Translations under genes and position numbers: made by a program
Notes under the pieces: generated by a model
What the model saw: only the letters and a program-made list of their open reading frames with translations
Database searches by the model: none
Told to the model about the DNA's origin: nothing
Part shown: positions 1 to 6,084 of the stretch, in pieces
How positions within the stretch are numbered: position 1 is the first letter of the stretch
Layout of the letters: every line of letters begins with the position of its first letter
NCBI GenBank assembly: GCA_934700385.1
Contig: CAKUXO010000031.1
Location: 1 to 12,998, forward strand
From: an uncultured Candidatus Melainabacteria bacterium
GTDB lineage: Bacteria > Cyanobacteriota > Vampirovibrionia > Gastranaerophilales > Gastranaerophilaceae
DNA: 12,998 nt
Reading direction: 5' to 3'

Positions 1-165
1 AGCGCATAAACTTACTACATATTTCATTTTCGTATGAGTTAAATTTTGAAACTGCCTGTGGACACAGCCTATACACCGTTCTGTAACACTTTATCTTAAA
101 CTTGAAAAAGTAAACCAAAGTAAAAAGCAAGTCAAATTTACCAATTCAGCAAAACCCGCCAAAAA
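1..165. other. left-edge intergenic segment, no supported gene
   Basis: No confident gene lies here. On the plus strand a frame is open from the window edge to a TAA at 84-86 (27 codons, ending in ACGHSLYTVL), which could be the tail of a gene entering from the left. On the minus strand an ATG at 25-27 opens MKYVVSLCA before the edge, which could be the start of a secreted or membrane protein. Both are too short to judge. The segment is downstream of the PFL-like gene's stop; I see no stable hairpin with a T-run that would end that operon. Confidence 0.3.
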
Positions 166-1536
166 CTAATTATTCAAACTATGTAAAGGTGCGGGAACTC
201 GTCCGCCACGATTTACAAAAACCTCGGATGAATAAGGATTAACTTTCATAATTGGTGCACTGCCTAATAATCCGCCAAATTCAGCGAATTCACCTTCTTT
301 TTTACCTATAACAGGGATAATTCTAACGGCGGTTGTTTTTTTGTTTATCATACCAATTGCCATTTCATCAGAAATAATGCCTGCTATTGTAGAATTAGGA
401 GTATCCCCAGGGATTGCAATCATATCAAGCCCAACAGAACAAACGCTTGTCATAGCTTCAAGTTTATCTATTGTTAAAGAGCCGATTTTAGCAGCGTCTA
501 TCATGCCTGCATCTTCTGAAACAGGAATAAAAGCGCCTGATAAACCGCCAACATAGCTTGATGCCATAATTCCACCTTTTTTAACTGCGTCATTCAACAT
601 CGCAAGCGCCATTGTTGTGCCGTGTGCGCCAGCGTGTTCTAGCCCCATAGCTTTAAAAATTTCAGCAACGCTATCACCTCTTAATGGTGTTGGCGCTAAA
701 GATAAATCTATTACTCCAAAAGGAATGTTTAAGCGTTTTGCTAATCTTCTTCCGATTAATTCACCAGTGGTTGTAATTTTAAAAGCCATTTTTTTGATTG
801 TGTTTGCAACTTCACCAAAATCAGCCGTTTTATCAAGTTCTTCGATAGCGCTTGAAACAACCCCAGGGCCAGAAACACCAATATTAAGAGCACATTCCGC
901 CTCATTAATACCGCAAAATGCACCTGCCATAAAAGGATTATCTGTTACAGCGTTACAAAAACAAACAAACTTAGCAGCGCCAATTGAATCAGCGTCTTTT
1001 GTAAGTTCTGCGGTTTTTTTAATTACATCGGCAGTTTTTAAAACAGCGTCCATATTAACACCAGCTTTTGATGTTCCAAGGTTAACAGAAGAACAAAGTT
1101 TATTTGTTTCATAAAGCGCCTCTGGGATTTGTTCAAAAAATCTTAAATCGCCTTTTGTAAAACCTTTATCAACTAATGCTGAAAAACCGCCTATAAAATC
1201 AACCCCAACTTCACTTCCGGCTTTATCAATCATTTTAGCAAGATAAACGTAATCTATATCTTCGCAGCTTTCACCCACTAAAGAAATAGGGGTTAGGGCA
1301 ATTCTTTTATTAACAATAGGGATTGAATACTCGTTTTCAATTTCATTTGCCATATCAACAAACCCAGAGGCATATTTTAAAATTTTATCGTAAATTTTAT
1401 TTGCAGTGGTTTTTGTGCTAGTTGACATACAATCTCTTAAACTTAAAGAAAGAGTTGTTGTTCTAATGTCAAGATGATGAATTTTTATCATCTTAATTGT
1501 TTCTAAAATTTGTTGATGATTGAAATTAGTATTCAT
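166..1536 (-). CDS. PFL family protein (DUF711 / UPF0210)
   Basis: Full-length 456-residue member of the UPF0210 family, whose fold is related to pyruvate formate-lyase and anaerobic ribonucleotide reductase barrels; its reaction is not established. The family is visible in the N-terminal ETIKMI...LDIRTTTLSLSLRDC stretch (about residues 12-36), the SGPGVVSSAIEELD segment in the middle and the C-terminal GGRVPAPLHSLNN end. The length is about the family norm. I see no canonical C-terminal glycyl-radical motif, so a glycyl-radical reaction should not be assumed. It is the last gene of a five-gene minus-strand run and starts 8 bp after the ACT-domain gene, its usual partner; the ACT protein may act as its ligand sensor (inference). 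A weak AGG lies upstream of the ATG. It is soluble, with no signal peptide or membrane segment. Confidence 0.9.
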   Translation of the reverse strand: MNTNFNHQQILETIKMIKIHHLDIRTTTLSLSLRDCMSTSTKTTANKIYDKILKYASGFVDMANEIENEYSIPIVNKRIALTPISLVGESCEDIDYVYLAKMIDKAGSEVGVDFIGGFSALVDKGFTKGDLRFFEQIPEALYETNKLCSSVNLGTSKAGVNMDAVLKTADVIKKTAELTKDADSIGAAKFVCFCNAVTDNPFMAGAFCGINEAECALNIGVSGPGVVSSAIEELDKTADFGEVANTIKKMAFKITTTGELIGRRLAKRLNIPFGVIDLSLAPTPLRGDSVAEIFKAMGLEHAGAHGTTMALAMLNDAVKKGGIMASSYVGGLSGAFIPVSEDAGMIDAAKIGSLTIDKLEAMTSVCSVGLDMIAIPGDTPNSTIAGIISDEMAIGMINKKTTAVRIIPVIGKKEGEFAEFGGLLGSAPIMKVNPYSSEVFVNRGGRVPAPLHSLNN

Positions 1537-1544
1537 TTTAAAAC

Positions 1545-1832
1545 CTATATTGTGTGCATTTTGTCAAAAATTTCTTTCTTTTGAACCCAAATTTCCATTC
1601 CAAGTTCATCAGACAACTTCAAAAAGCCATCTTTAAATTCTCTAAAAGAAACTTTTAAATTTTTAATATCGCATAACATAATCATAACAAAATTATCTTG
1701 CATGATTGTTTGTTTAATATCTTCAATGTTAACTTGAAATTCAGCTAATTTTTGAGATACACTTGCAACAATTCCGACTTTATCTTTGCCTGAAACTGTT
1801 ATAATAATTTGATTTGAAGTAGCTTCTGTCAT
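1545..1832 (-). CDS. ACT domain-containing protein (UPF0237 family)
   Basis: A 95-residue protein that is essentially one ACT domain (about residues 8-85). It has the expected opening strand ITVSGKDKVGIVASVSQKLA, a helix, then VNIEDIKQTIMQDNFVMIML. ACT domains bind small ligands, often amino acids, and regulate partner enzymes. Stand-alone UPF0237 proteins are typically encoded next to UPF0210/DUF711 genes, as here, so a joint function is likely although the ligand is unknown. The ATG directly abuts the stop of the upstream 65-codon gene with no spacer. An AAGGAAG about 13 nt upstream, inside that gene, can serve as the ribosome binding site, so translation may be coupled. Confidence 0.88.
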   Translation of the reverse strand: MTEATSNQIIITVSGKDKVGIVASVSQKLAEFQVNIEDIKQTIMQDNFVMIMLCDIKNLKVSFREFKDGFLKLSDELGMEIWVQKKEIFDKMHTI

Positions 1833-2030
1833 TTATTTCACATCTTCCTTAACAACAATTAAATTATTCATTATTTTCATTTTAACGGTAGGAAACACAA
1901 CGTTTTTAAGCCCATCTGCAATTGAAACAACACTCCCTGCTTTTAAAACCACTTCTTCGCCTTTATACATAAAAGTGTAATCCGTATCTCTGTCTGAACG
2001 AATTGTGATTTTGTTTTCTTCTCTTGTCAT
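1833..2030 (-). CDS. conserved-looking small protein of unknown function (65 aa)
   Basis: I do not recognise this family. It is a 65-residue soluble protein, probably beta-rich, with a charged N-terminus (TREENKITIRSDRDTDYTF) followed by KGEEVVLKAGSVVSIADGL and a hydrophobic VVFPTVKMKI stretch. There are no cysteines and no signal or membrane segment. That it is a real gene is supported by its strong AAGGAAGGA ribosome binding site 6 nt before the ATG, by filling the gap between deoC and the ACT gene almost exactly (17 bp and 0 bp), and by sharing their strand. Its position suggests a role with the ACT/DUF711 pair, but that is inference only. Confidence 0.75.
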   Translation of the reverse strand: MTREENKITIRSDRDTDYTFMYKGEEVVLKAGSVVSIADGLKNVVFPTVKMKIMNNLIVVKEDVK

Positions 2031-2047
2031 TTTTTTCCTTCCTTTGT

Positions 2048-2704
2048 CTATTTATTTAAAATGATTTCAACACCGCTTGAAGTTCCAAGCCTTTTAGCAC
2101 CAGCTTCAACAAGTTTTTTAGCTTGAAGATTAGTTTTAATTCCGCCACTTGCCTTTACAAAAAGCCCAAAAGGAGAAACTGTTTTATACATTAATTCAAC
2201 ATCTTCAACTTTTGCGCCAACGCCATTTTTAACAAAGCCTGTTGAAGTTTTAACACAGTTTGCACCAGCTTCAATTGCAATTTTACAAGCAGTTTCAATT
2301 TCTTCTTTAGATAATAAATCTGTTTCTAAAATAACTTTTAAAATGTTATTTTTGCAGATTTCTTTTGTTCTTTTAATATCTTCTAAAACTTTTTTATAAT
2401 CTTTATTTTTCAAAGCAGAAATATTTAAAACAGTGTCAATTTCATCTGCCCCAAGTTTAAGCGCATTTTCAACTTGAAATTCTGTTGTTTCAATTGTGTT
2501 ATTTGCTAAAGGAAAATTAACAACCGTTACAAGTTTAACTTCAGAATTTTCAAGGTGTTCTTTTGCAAAAGAAAGATAATTAGGGTTAATACATATCCCA
2601 AGAAAATTATATTCTTTTGCTTCATTAATTACTTTTAAAACATCTTCTTTTGTTGCATTTGGTTTTAAAATAGTGTGTTCAATATAATTGTTTAAGTTTT
2701 CCAT
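2048..2704 (-). CDS. deoC: deoxyribose-phosphate aldolase
   Basis: Class I aldolase that splits 2-deoxy-D-ribose 5-phosphate into glyceraldehyde 3-phosphate and acetaldehyde during cytosolic deoxynucleoside catabolism. The 218-residue length is normal for the short bacterial form. The core motifs are present: IEHTILKP near the N-terminus, GADEIDTVLNI (85-95, with the catalytic-site Asp90), VKTSTGF with the Schiff-base Lys152, and VKASGGIK with the second conserved Lys184. The end GTSSGVEII is typical. It starts 10 bp after the dehydrogenase gene. There is no Shine-Dalgarno sequence, but a TATAAT (minus strand, 2714-2719) sits 9 nt before the ATG, so it may have its own start site in addition to read-through. 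The acetaldehyde or triose product gives no clear link to the hydroxyacid dehydrogenase beside it. Confidence 0.95.
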   Translation of the reverse strand: MENLNNYIEHTILKPNATKEDVLKVINEAKEYNFLGICINPNYLSFAKEHLENSEVKLVTVVNFPLANNTIETTEFQVENALKLGADEIDTVLNISALKNKDYKKVLEDIKRTKEICKNNILKVILETDLLSKEEIETACKIAIEAGANCVKTSTGFVKNGVGAKVEDVELMYKTVSPFGLFVKASGGIKTNLQAKKLVEAGAKRLGTSSGVEIILNK

Positions 2705-2714
2705 AATAAAATTA

Positions 2715-3719
2715 TTATATCAAAACAAGGTTCTTTGTGCTACTAGAAATATTAAAAGAAGATTGGATATTTTCTAGGGTCATTTCTAAAATTCTGATTT
2801 TTGCTTCTTTTGTATTATATGCGTTATGTGGGGTTATTGTCACATTTGGCATTTTTAAAAGTTTTTGGATGAAAAAGAATTTTTTAAGACAATTTTCGCT
2901 AATTTCTCCAAGGCTTTTACAGTTTGAATAAGACGAACATAAAACTTCTTCACATTCAACAACATCAAGTGCTGCGGCTTTTATTTTTTTATTCATCAAA
3001 GCGTCATATAAGGCTTTTGTTTCAACAATTTCACCACGAGCACAATTAATTAAAACAACATCTTTTTTCATTTTAGAAATGCTTTCAGAATTAATCATCC
3101 CTTTTGTTGAAGAATTTAGGGGGCAATTAATTGAGATAAAATCTGATTTTTCTAAAAGTTCATCTAACTCAACAAAATTATAAGCGCCTTTTTTCTCTAT
3201 ATCATAAGCTAAAACATTCATATTGAAGCCATGGGCTATATTAATTACTTTTCTTCCGATAGCGCCAACGCCAATTACCCCAAGGGTTTTAGAAAAAAGC
3301 TCAACGCCTTCTAAATCTAATTTTTCTATAAAACCATCTTTTAAATAAGATTTTGTTTCATAAATTTTTTTAGAAACCTCTAAAATAAGCGCAAAAACAT
3401 ATTCTGCAACTGTTGAATTGCCATAATTTGGAGTGTTAAAGATTTTGATGTTATTTTCTTCGCAATATTTTAAATCAATGTTTGAAAAACCAACACATCT
3501 TAAAAAAATGTATTTTAAATTTTTAAATTGAGATAAGACTTCTTTTGTTAAATCTGAAGAAACAAAAACGCTTAGAGCGTCTATGTTTTTAAATTTTTCA
3601 TCTATAAAAGTGTAAGAATTTAGGGGAGTTTTTAAAAAAATCCCCTCGATATTTTTATCTAGTTTATCTTTTAAATAGTCAAGCTCAAGCTCTTTTACAT
3701 CAAAAAACATTATTTTCAT
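2715..3719 (-). CDS. D-isomer-specific 2-hydroxyacid dehydrogenase
   Basis: NAD-dependent oxidoreductase of the D-2-hydroxyacid dehydrogenase family, interconverting a 2-oxoacid and a D-2-hydroxyacid in the cytosol. It has 334 residues with the split substrate domain at both ends and the Rossmann domain in the middle. The nucleotide motif GVGAIG is at 150-155. The catalytic triad appears as Arg228 (NCARGE), a Glu in LDVVECEE (about 255) and His298 (TPHNAYNT). The acidic residue after the second strand (AYDIEKKG) suggests NAD rather than NADP. The ITPHNAYNTKEA end resembles D-lactate dehydrogenase-like members, but the substrate cannot be read from sequence. It is first in the five-gene minus-strand run and divergent from lrgA across 84 bp. 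There is no Shine-Dalgarno sequence; TAATAT lies about 6 nt upstream of the ATG. Met4 is an alternative start. Confidence 0.88.
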   Translation of the reverse strand: MKIMFFDVKELELDYLKDKLDKNIEGIFLKTPLNSYTFIDEKFKNIDALSVFVSSDLTKEVLSQFKNLKYIFLRCVGFSNIDLKYCEENNIKIFNTPNYGNSTVAEYVFALILEVSKKIYETKSYLKDGFIEKLDLEGVELFSKTLGVIGVGAIGRKVINIAHGFNMNVLAYDIEKKGAYNFVELDELLEKSDFISINCPLNSSTKGMINSESISKMKKDVVLINCARGEIVETKALYDALMNKKIKAAALDVVECEEVLCSSYSNCKSLGEISENCLKKFFFIQKLLKMPNVTITPHNAYNTKEAKIRILEMTLENIQSSFNISSSTKNLVLI

Positions 3720-3791
3720 ATTGAAATATTAAAATGTTTTTTGTTTTTTAAAAATTAGACACCTTGCTAAATCAAAAGATTATTTTTAAGA

Positions 3792-3797
3792 TATAAT
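3792..3797 (+). promoter_or_regulatory. -10 element, probable leaderless start of lrgA
   Basis: A perfect TATAAT ends 6 nt before the lrgA ATG, which has no Shine-Dalgarno sequence, only a T-run. Normal spacing from a -10 box would place the transcript start at or next to the A of the ATG. No good -35 is at the standard distance; TTGCTA at 3764-3769 is too far (22 nt). The AT-rich background makes chance matches common, so this is moderate evidence. Confidence 0.5.
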
Positions 3798-3803
3798 TTT
3801 TTT

Positions 3804-4193
3804 ATGAAAAAGATTTTTAATTTTTTCTTGGGAATAGTAATTATTTTTGGAATTTTATATTTTTGTATTTATTTTCTAAAATTGACAAAAATATATTTTC
3901 CTGCGCCGATTTTAGGGATAATTGTTCTTTTTTCTCTTTTAAAATTAAAAATAATAAAAGAAGAATTTGTTGAAGATTTTTGCAATTTTTTATTAAAATA
4001 TATGATTTTATTTTTCATACCGCTTTTTGTCGGGGTTATAACATATTTTGATTTAATAATTAAAAATCTTTGGGCAATTGTTTTAACAATTTTTATAACC
4101 ACAACCCTAGTTATGGTTTTAGTTGGGTTATTTGTTGAAAACATAATCAAATTCAAAAGGTTAAAGCATTTTAGAAGCAATCAAAAAGGATAG
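3804..4193 (+). CDS. lrgA: CidA/LrgA family membrane protein
   Basis: Small hydrophobic inner-membrane protein of 129 residues with four predicted membrane segments (about 5-24, 32-48, 62-80 and 89-111) and a basic C-terminal tail. Family hallmarks are FPAPILGIIVLFSLLKL, matching the usual proline-glycine LrgA motif, and LLKYMILFFIPLFVGVI. LrgA/CidA proteins are described as holin-like regulators of murein hydrolase export and, with LrgB, as part of pyruvate or other small-acid transport. The downstream gene two bases later is its standard partner LrgB, which makes the assignment secure even though the CidA and LrgA subtypes cannot be separated. The start is supported by the TATAAT immediately upstream and by the lack of any other early Met. 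No LytTR or LysR regulator gene is adjacent. Confidence 0.88.
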   Translation: MKKIFNFFLGIVIIFGILYFCIYFLKLTKIYFPAPILGIIVLFSLLKLKIIKEEFVEDFCNFLLKYMILFFIPLFVGVITYFDLIIKNLWAIVLTIFITTTLVMVLVGLFVENIIKFKRLKHFRSNQKG

Positions 4194-4195
4194 AA

Positions 4196-4873
4196 ATGAA
4201 ATTTTTTGGTATTATTTCAACGCTAATAATGTTTTTTATTTTTTACAGATTAAAAAGTAATAAGTTTTTTAAAAAAATTCCTATTATTGTTTCTGTTGGA
4301 TTGGTTTTAATTTTTATTTTACAAATTTTTAAAATTGATTATGGCGTTTATTATCAATCTGCCAATATTCTTTCTTTTATGATTGCCCCTGCAACAATTG
4401 CTTTAGCTTATCCAATGTATAAAAATTCAGACGTTTTAATTAAAAACAAAAGAGCCCTTTATCCATCTTTAATTTTAGGAACAATTGTTGCAATTATTTC
4501 AACTTATATTTTAGCAAAAGTTTTAGGGGCAGAATTTGAAGTTATAATGAGCTTAATTCCAAAATCAACAACTATGCCAATTGCACTTGAAATATCTAAA
4601 AGCCTTGGGGGATATGCGGAATTAACCGCTTGTATTGTAGCAATAACAGGGATTTTTGGCGGAGTGTTTGGTCATGGAATTTTAAAATTTTTAAAAGTGA
4701 AAAATGATGTTGCAATTGGTTTAGCACTTGGTAGCGCTTCACATGTTATAGGAACAGCCGCTTGCGTTGAAAAGAAAAAAGAAAGACAAATCGCCGCAAG
4801 CACAATCGCTCTAATCCTTGTCGGCATTTTTACAACTCTTATTGTGCCTTTATTTAAAGGTGTGTTGTTTTAA
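4196..4873 (+). CDS. lrgB: LrgB family membrane protein
   Basis: Multi-spanning inner-membrane protein of 225 residues, the normal LrgB/CidB length. Diagnostic motifs are IPKSTTMPIALEISKSLGG (about 121-139), the GIFGGVFGHGILK loop, and GLALGSASHVIGTAA (about 175-189), all conserved across LrgB. It has about seven hydrophobic segments. LrgB acts with LrgA; the pair has been linked to control of autolysis and to uptake of pyruvate or glycolate-like acids, so a link to the divergent 2-hydroxyacid dehydrogenase is plausible but unproven. A clear AAGGAT site lies about 6 nt before the ATG, within the end of lrgA, so the two are co-transcribed. The gene ends 25 bp from the end of the converging transposase gene, and I see no strong terminator in that gap. 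Confidence 0.92.
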   Translation: MKFFGIISTLIMFFIFYRLKSNKFFKKIPIIVSVGLVLIFILQIFKIDYGVYYQSANILSFMIAPATIALAYPMYKNSDVLIKNKRALYPSLILGTIVAIISTYILAKVLGAEFEVIMSLIPKSTTMPIALEISKSLGGYAELTACIVAITGIFGGVFGHGILKFLKVKNDVAIGLALGSASHVIGTAACVEKKKERQIAASTIALILVGIFTTLIVPLFKGVLF

Positions 4874-4898
4874 GGAATTGAACGCATATAATTAAATC

Positions 4899-5435
4899 TT
4901 ATTCAAAATCAAAATTGATAATATCTTTAATATCATCATTGTTTCCCCAAGTTGTGTCATATAAACCATTTTTAACAAATTTATGAAAACTTGAATATTT
5001 CCACTCTTTTACTGTTTTTGCACAACCATGTTTAACGGGGTTATAATGAATATAATCTAAGTGTTTGCTTAAGTCATTTTCGTCTTTAATTGTGTGTTCA
5101 AAATATCGCCTTTGGAAAATCCCTTTTTCACGTTTGTTTGAATACCCATAAGCTATATCATGGGTTGAACAAGTTTGCCTAACGTTTCTAGAAAAACAAT
5201 GTTTAATGGAAGAAATTATTTTAGGATATTCTTCAATTTTTTCTGGTTGTATAATCATGTGAACATGATTTGGCAAAACGCACGCTGCAATGATTTCAAA
5301 TTTATAATTCTTAAGAGTATTTTTAAAAGCCAAACGCAAAACATCAATATTATCAATAAAAATTGATTTTCTTAAATAGCTTACTATTACTATATGTACG
5401 CAACTATTTTGCACAAACGCACGACGATAATTCAT
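4899..5435 (-). CDS. REP-associated tyrosine transposase (RAYT, Y1_Tnp / IS200-like)
   Basis: Single-domain HUH-family Y1 nuclease of 178 residues. The metal-binding HxH is His57/His59 in CVLPNHVHMIIQPE. The presumed catalytic Tyr128 lies in DYIHYNPVKHG, followed by EWKYSSFHKF, a typical RAYT tail. RAYTs are domesticated or solitary relatives of IS200/IS605 transposases that recognise GTAG-headed REP hairpins and are thought to spread them. This fits the three GTAG palindromes starting 26 bp upstream of the ATG. It is intact, with no frameshift. There is no Shine-Dalgarno sequence; TACTAT lies about 6 nt upstream of the ATG. It converges on lrgB and has no accessory tnpB. Codon use looks like that of the neighbours. 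Confidence 0.92.
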   Translation of the reverse strand: MNYRRAFVQNSCVHIVIVSYLRKSIFIDNIDVLRLAFKNTLKNYKFEIIAACVLPNHVHMIIQPEKIEEYPKIISSIKHCFSRNVRQTCSTHDIAYGYSNKREKGIFQRRYFEHTIKDENDLSKHLDYIHYNPVKHGCAKTVKEWKYSSFHKFVKNGLYDTTWGNNDDIKDIINFDFE

Positions 5436-5460
5436 GTTGTTATAGTAACATATTTTTGTT

Positions 5461-5484
5461 GTTGGGCAAGTATGCCCAACCTAC
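5461..5484 (-). repeat. REP palindrome 1 (GTAG-headed)
   Basis: An 8-bp perfect stem GTTGGGCA/TGCCCAAC around a 4-nt loop, with GTAG at its 5' side when read on the minus strand. A GTAG tetranucleotide before a hairpin is the classical REP signature recognised by RAYT nucleases. It lies 25 bp upstream of the transposase ATG. Its GTAG also supplies the stop codon of the small ORF remnant at 5481-5591. On the plus strand the hairpin is followed by CTACTTTTCTTTTTTC, so it could also act as a weak terminator. Confidence 0.85.
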
Positions 5485-5591
5485 TTTTCTTTTTTCTTTT
5501 TGCTACCCAACAAGGCAGAAATAAGTAATACAAGCCATATAATTGGTATCCAACCTAAAAATAAACATAGCCAAAATATCTTATGGGCAAT
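5481..5591 (-). pseudogene. C-terminal remnant of a small membrane protein
   Basis: A 36-codon frame with no ATG encodes a hydrophobic helix FWLCLFLGWIPIIWLVLLIS followed by ALLGSKKKKEK and a TAG. A strongly hydrophobic segment with an internal GW and a terminal lysine cluster is unlikely for random AT-rich DNA. It looks like the last helix of a small membrane protein, distantly like superinfection-immunity or similar two-helix proteins (weak resemblance). A TAA at 5592-5594 and then REP 2 cut it off upstream, so it appears truncated. Too short for a confident family call. Confidence 0.4.
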
Positions 5592-5602
5592 TTAGTACCA
5601 TC

Positions 5603-5626
5603 GTAGGTTGGGCATACTTGCCCAAC
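5603..5626 (+). repeat. REP palindrome 2 (GTAG-headed, inverted)
   Basis: Exact inverted copy of REP 1: GTAG at 5603-5606, stem GTTGGGCA at 5607-5614, loop TACT, stem TGCCCAAC at 5619-5626. It forms an inverted pair with REP 1 around the small ORF remnant, and another with REP 3 around the transposase remnant, a BIME-like layout. Confidence 0.85.
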
Positions 5627-5705
5627 ATTTCTAAAAAATTTAATCGGGGAGATTATTTCAGAATATTCTTCAATTTTTTCTGGTTGTATGATTATATGAA
5701 ACATA
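5619..5705 (-). pseudogene. internal fragment of a second RAYT transposase gene
   Basis: On the minus strand this reads HIIIQPEKIEEYSEIISPIK then FFRNVG, matching residues about 59-85 of the intact transposase at 4899-5435 (HMIIQPEKIEEYPKIISSIK, then HCFSRNVR). Most differences are single bases; one short stretch (HC and S of the intact copy) is missing. No start, HxH motif or catalytic Tyr is retained, so it is a dead fragment. One end runs directly into the arm of REP 2: AGAAATGTTGGGCAAG here against AGAAACGTTAGGCAAA in the intact gene. The divergence suggests it comes from a related copy rather than a recent duplication. Confidence 0.8.
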
Positions 5706-5715
5706 CATGTTTTTT

Positions 5716-5739
5716 GTTGGGCAGGTATGCCCAACCTAC
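5716..5739 (-). repeat. REP palindrome 3 (GTAG-headed)
   Basis: Same stem as REP 1 (GTTGGGCA/TGCCCAAC) and same orientation, with loop GGTA instead of AGTA. Similarity to REP 1 extends beyond the hairpin: both have a T-rich flank before and CTACTTTTCTTTT after. It lies 31 bp past the 3' end of tRNA-Phe on the tRNA's strand. Confidence 0.85.
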
Positions 5740-5770
5740 TTTTCTTTTATATTTATAAACATAAAAAATT

Positions 5771-5843
<73 letters not shown>

Positions 5844-5934
5844 AAATTCAAACTTCTTATTTAATTTTCATTCCCGTCAGCTCAGTTGGTGAAATTTTTA
5901 TAACTTGCTCACCAAGTTCGCGGGCTAACGAGCC
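5844..5934 (-). repeat. tandem tRNA-Phe-associated unit 1 (91 bp)
   Basis: Directly upstream of tRNA-Phe on the tRNA strand. Read on the minus strand it opens with GGCTCGTTAGC, the first 11 bases of the tRNA, then departs into a segment that can fold. Outer CCCG/CGGG and inner TTGGTGA/TCACCAA arms pair, and an alternative 6-bp hairpin AACTTG-loop-CAAGTT overlaps them. On the plus strand it contains CGTCAGCTCAGTTGGT, matching the D-arm region of tRNA-Phe at 14 of 15 positions but inverted relative to the gene. It ends in an AT-rich leader just before the next tRNA start. Confidence 0.85.
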
Positions 5935-6024
5935 AAATTTAAACTTTTTATTTAATTTTCATTCCCGTCAGCTCAGTTGGTGAATTTTTATAACTTGCTC
6001 ACCAAGTTCGCGGGCTAACGAGCC
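5935..6024 (-). repeat. tandem tRNA-Phe-associated unit 2 (90 bp)
   Basis: Near-identical direct copy of unit 1: two base substitutions and one deleted base in the AT-rich parts, with the hairpin and tRNA-start parts unchanged. After it, AAATTCAAA (6025-6033) matches the first bases of a further unit before similarity stops, so the array holds two full units plus a stub. Confidence 0.85.
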
Positions 6025-6084
6025 AAATTCAAATTCATTTCAAACTTGTTACTTCATAATAACAAATCAAAATTTTTAGTCAAG

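Noticed and set aside
53..68. CTGTG/CACAG inverted repeat as a terminator for the DUF711 operon
   Set aside because: The stem is only 5 bp with a 2-nt loop and there is no T-run after it on either strand.
617..1114. 165-codon plus-strand open frame
   Set aside because: It lies wholly antisense within the DUF711 gene, which has strong family motifs along its length; the frame's hydrophobic, Ser/Ala-rich translation is typical of a shadow frame.
5461..5739. Short CRISPR-like array
   Set aside because: The three repeats are palindromes in alternating orientation with unequal spacers that hold gene remnants, and no cas gene is near.
5543..5758. 71-codon plus-strand frame across the repeats
   Set aside because: It is the antisense of the transposase fragment, and resembles the antisense frame of the intact transposase for that reason only.
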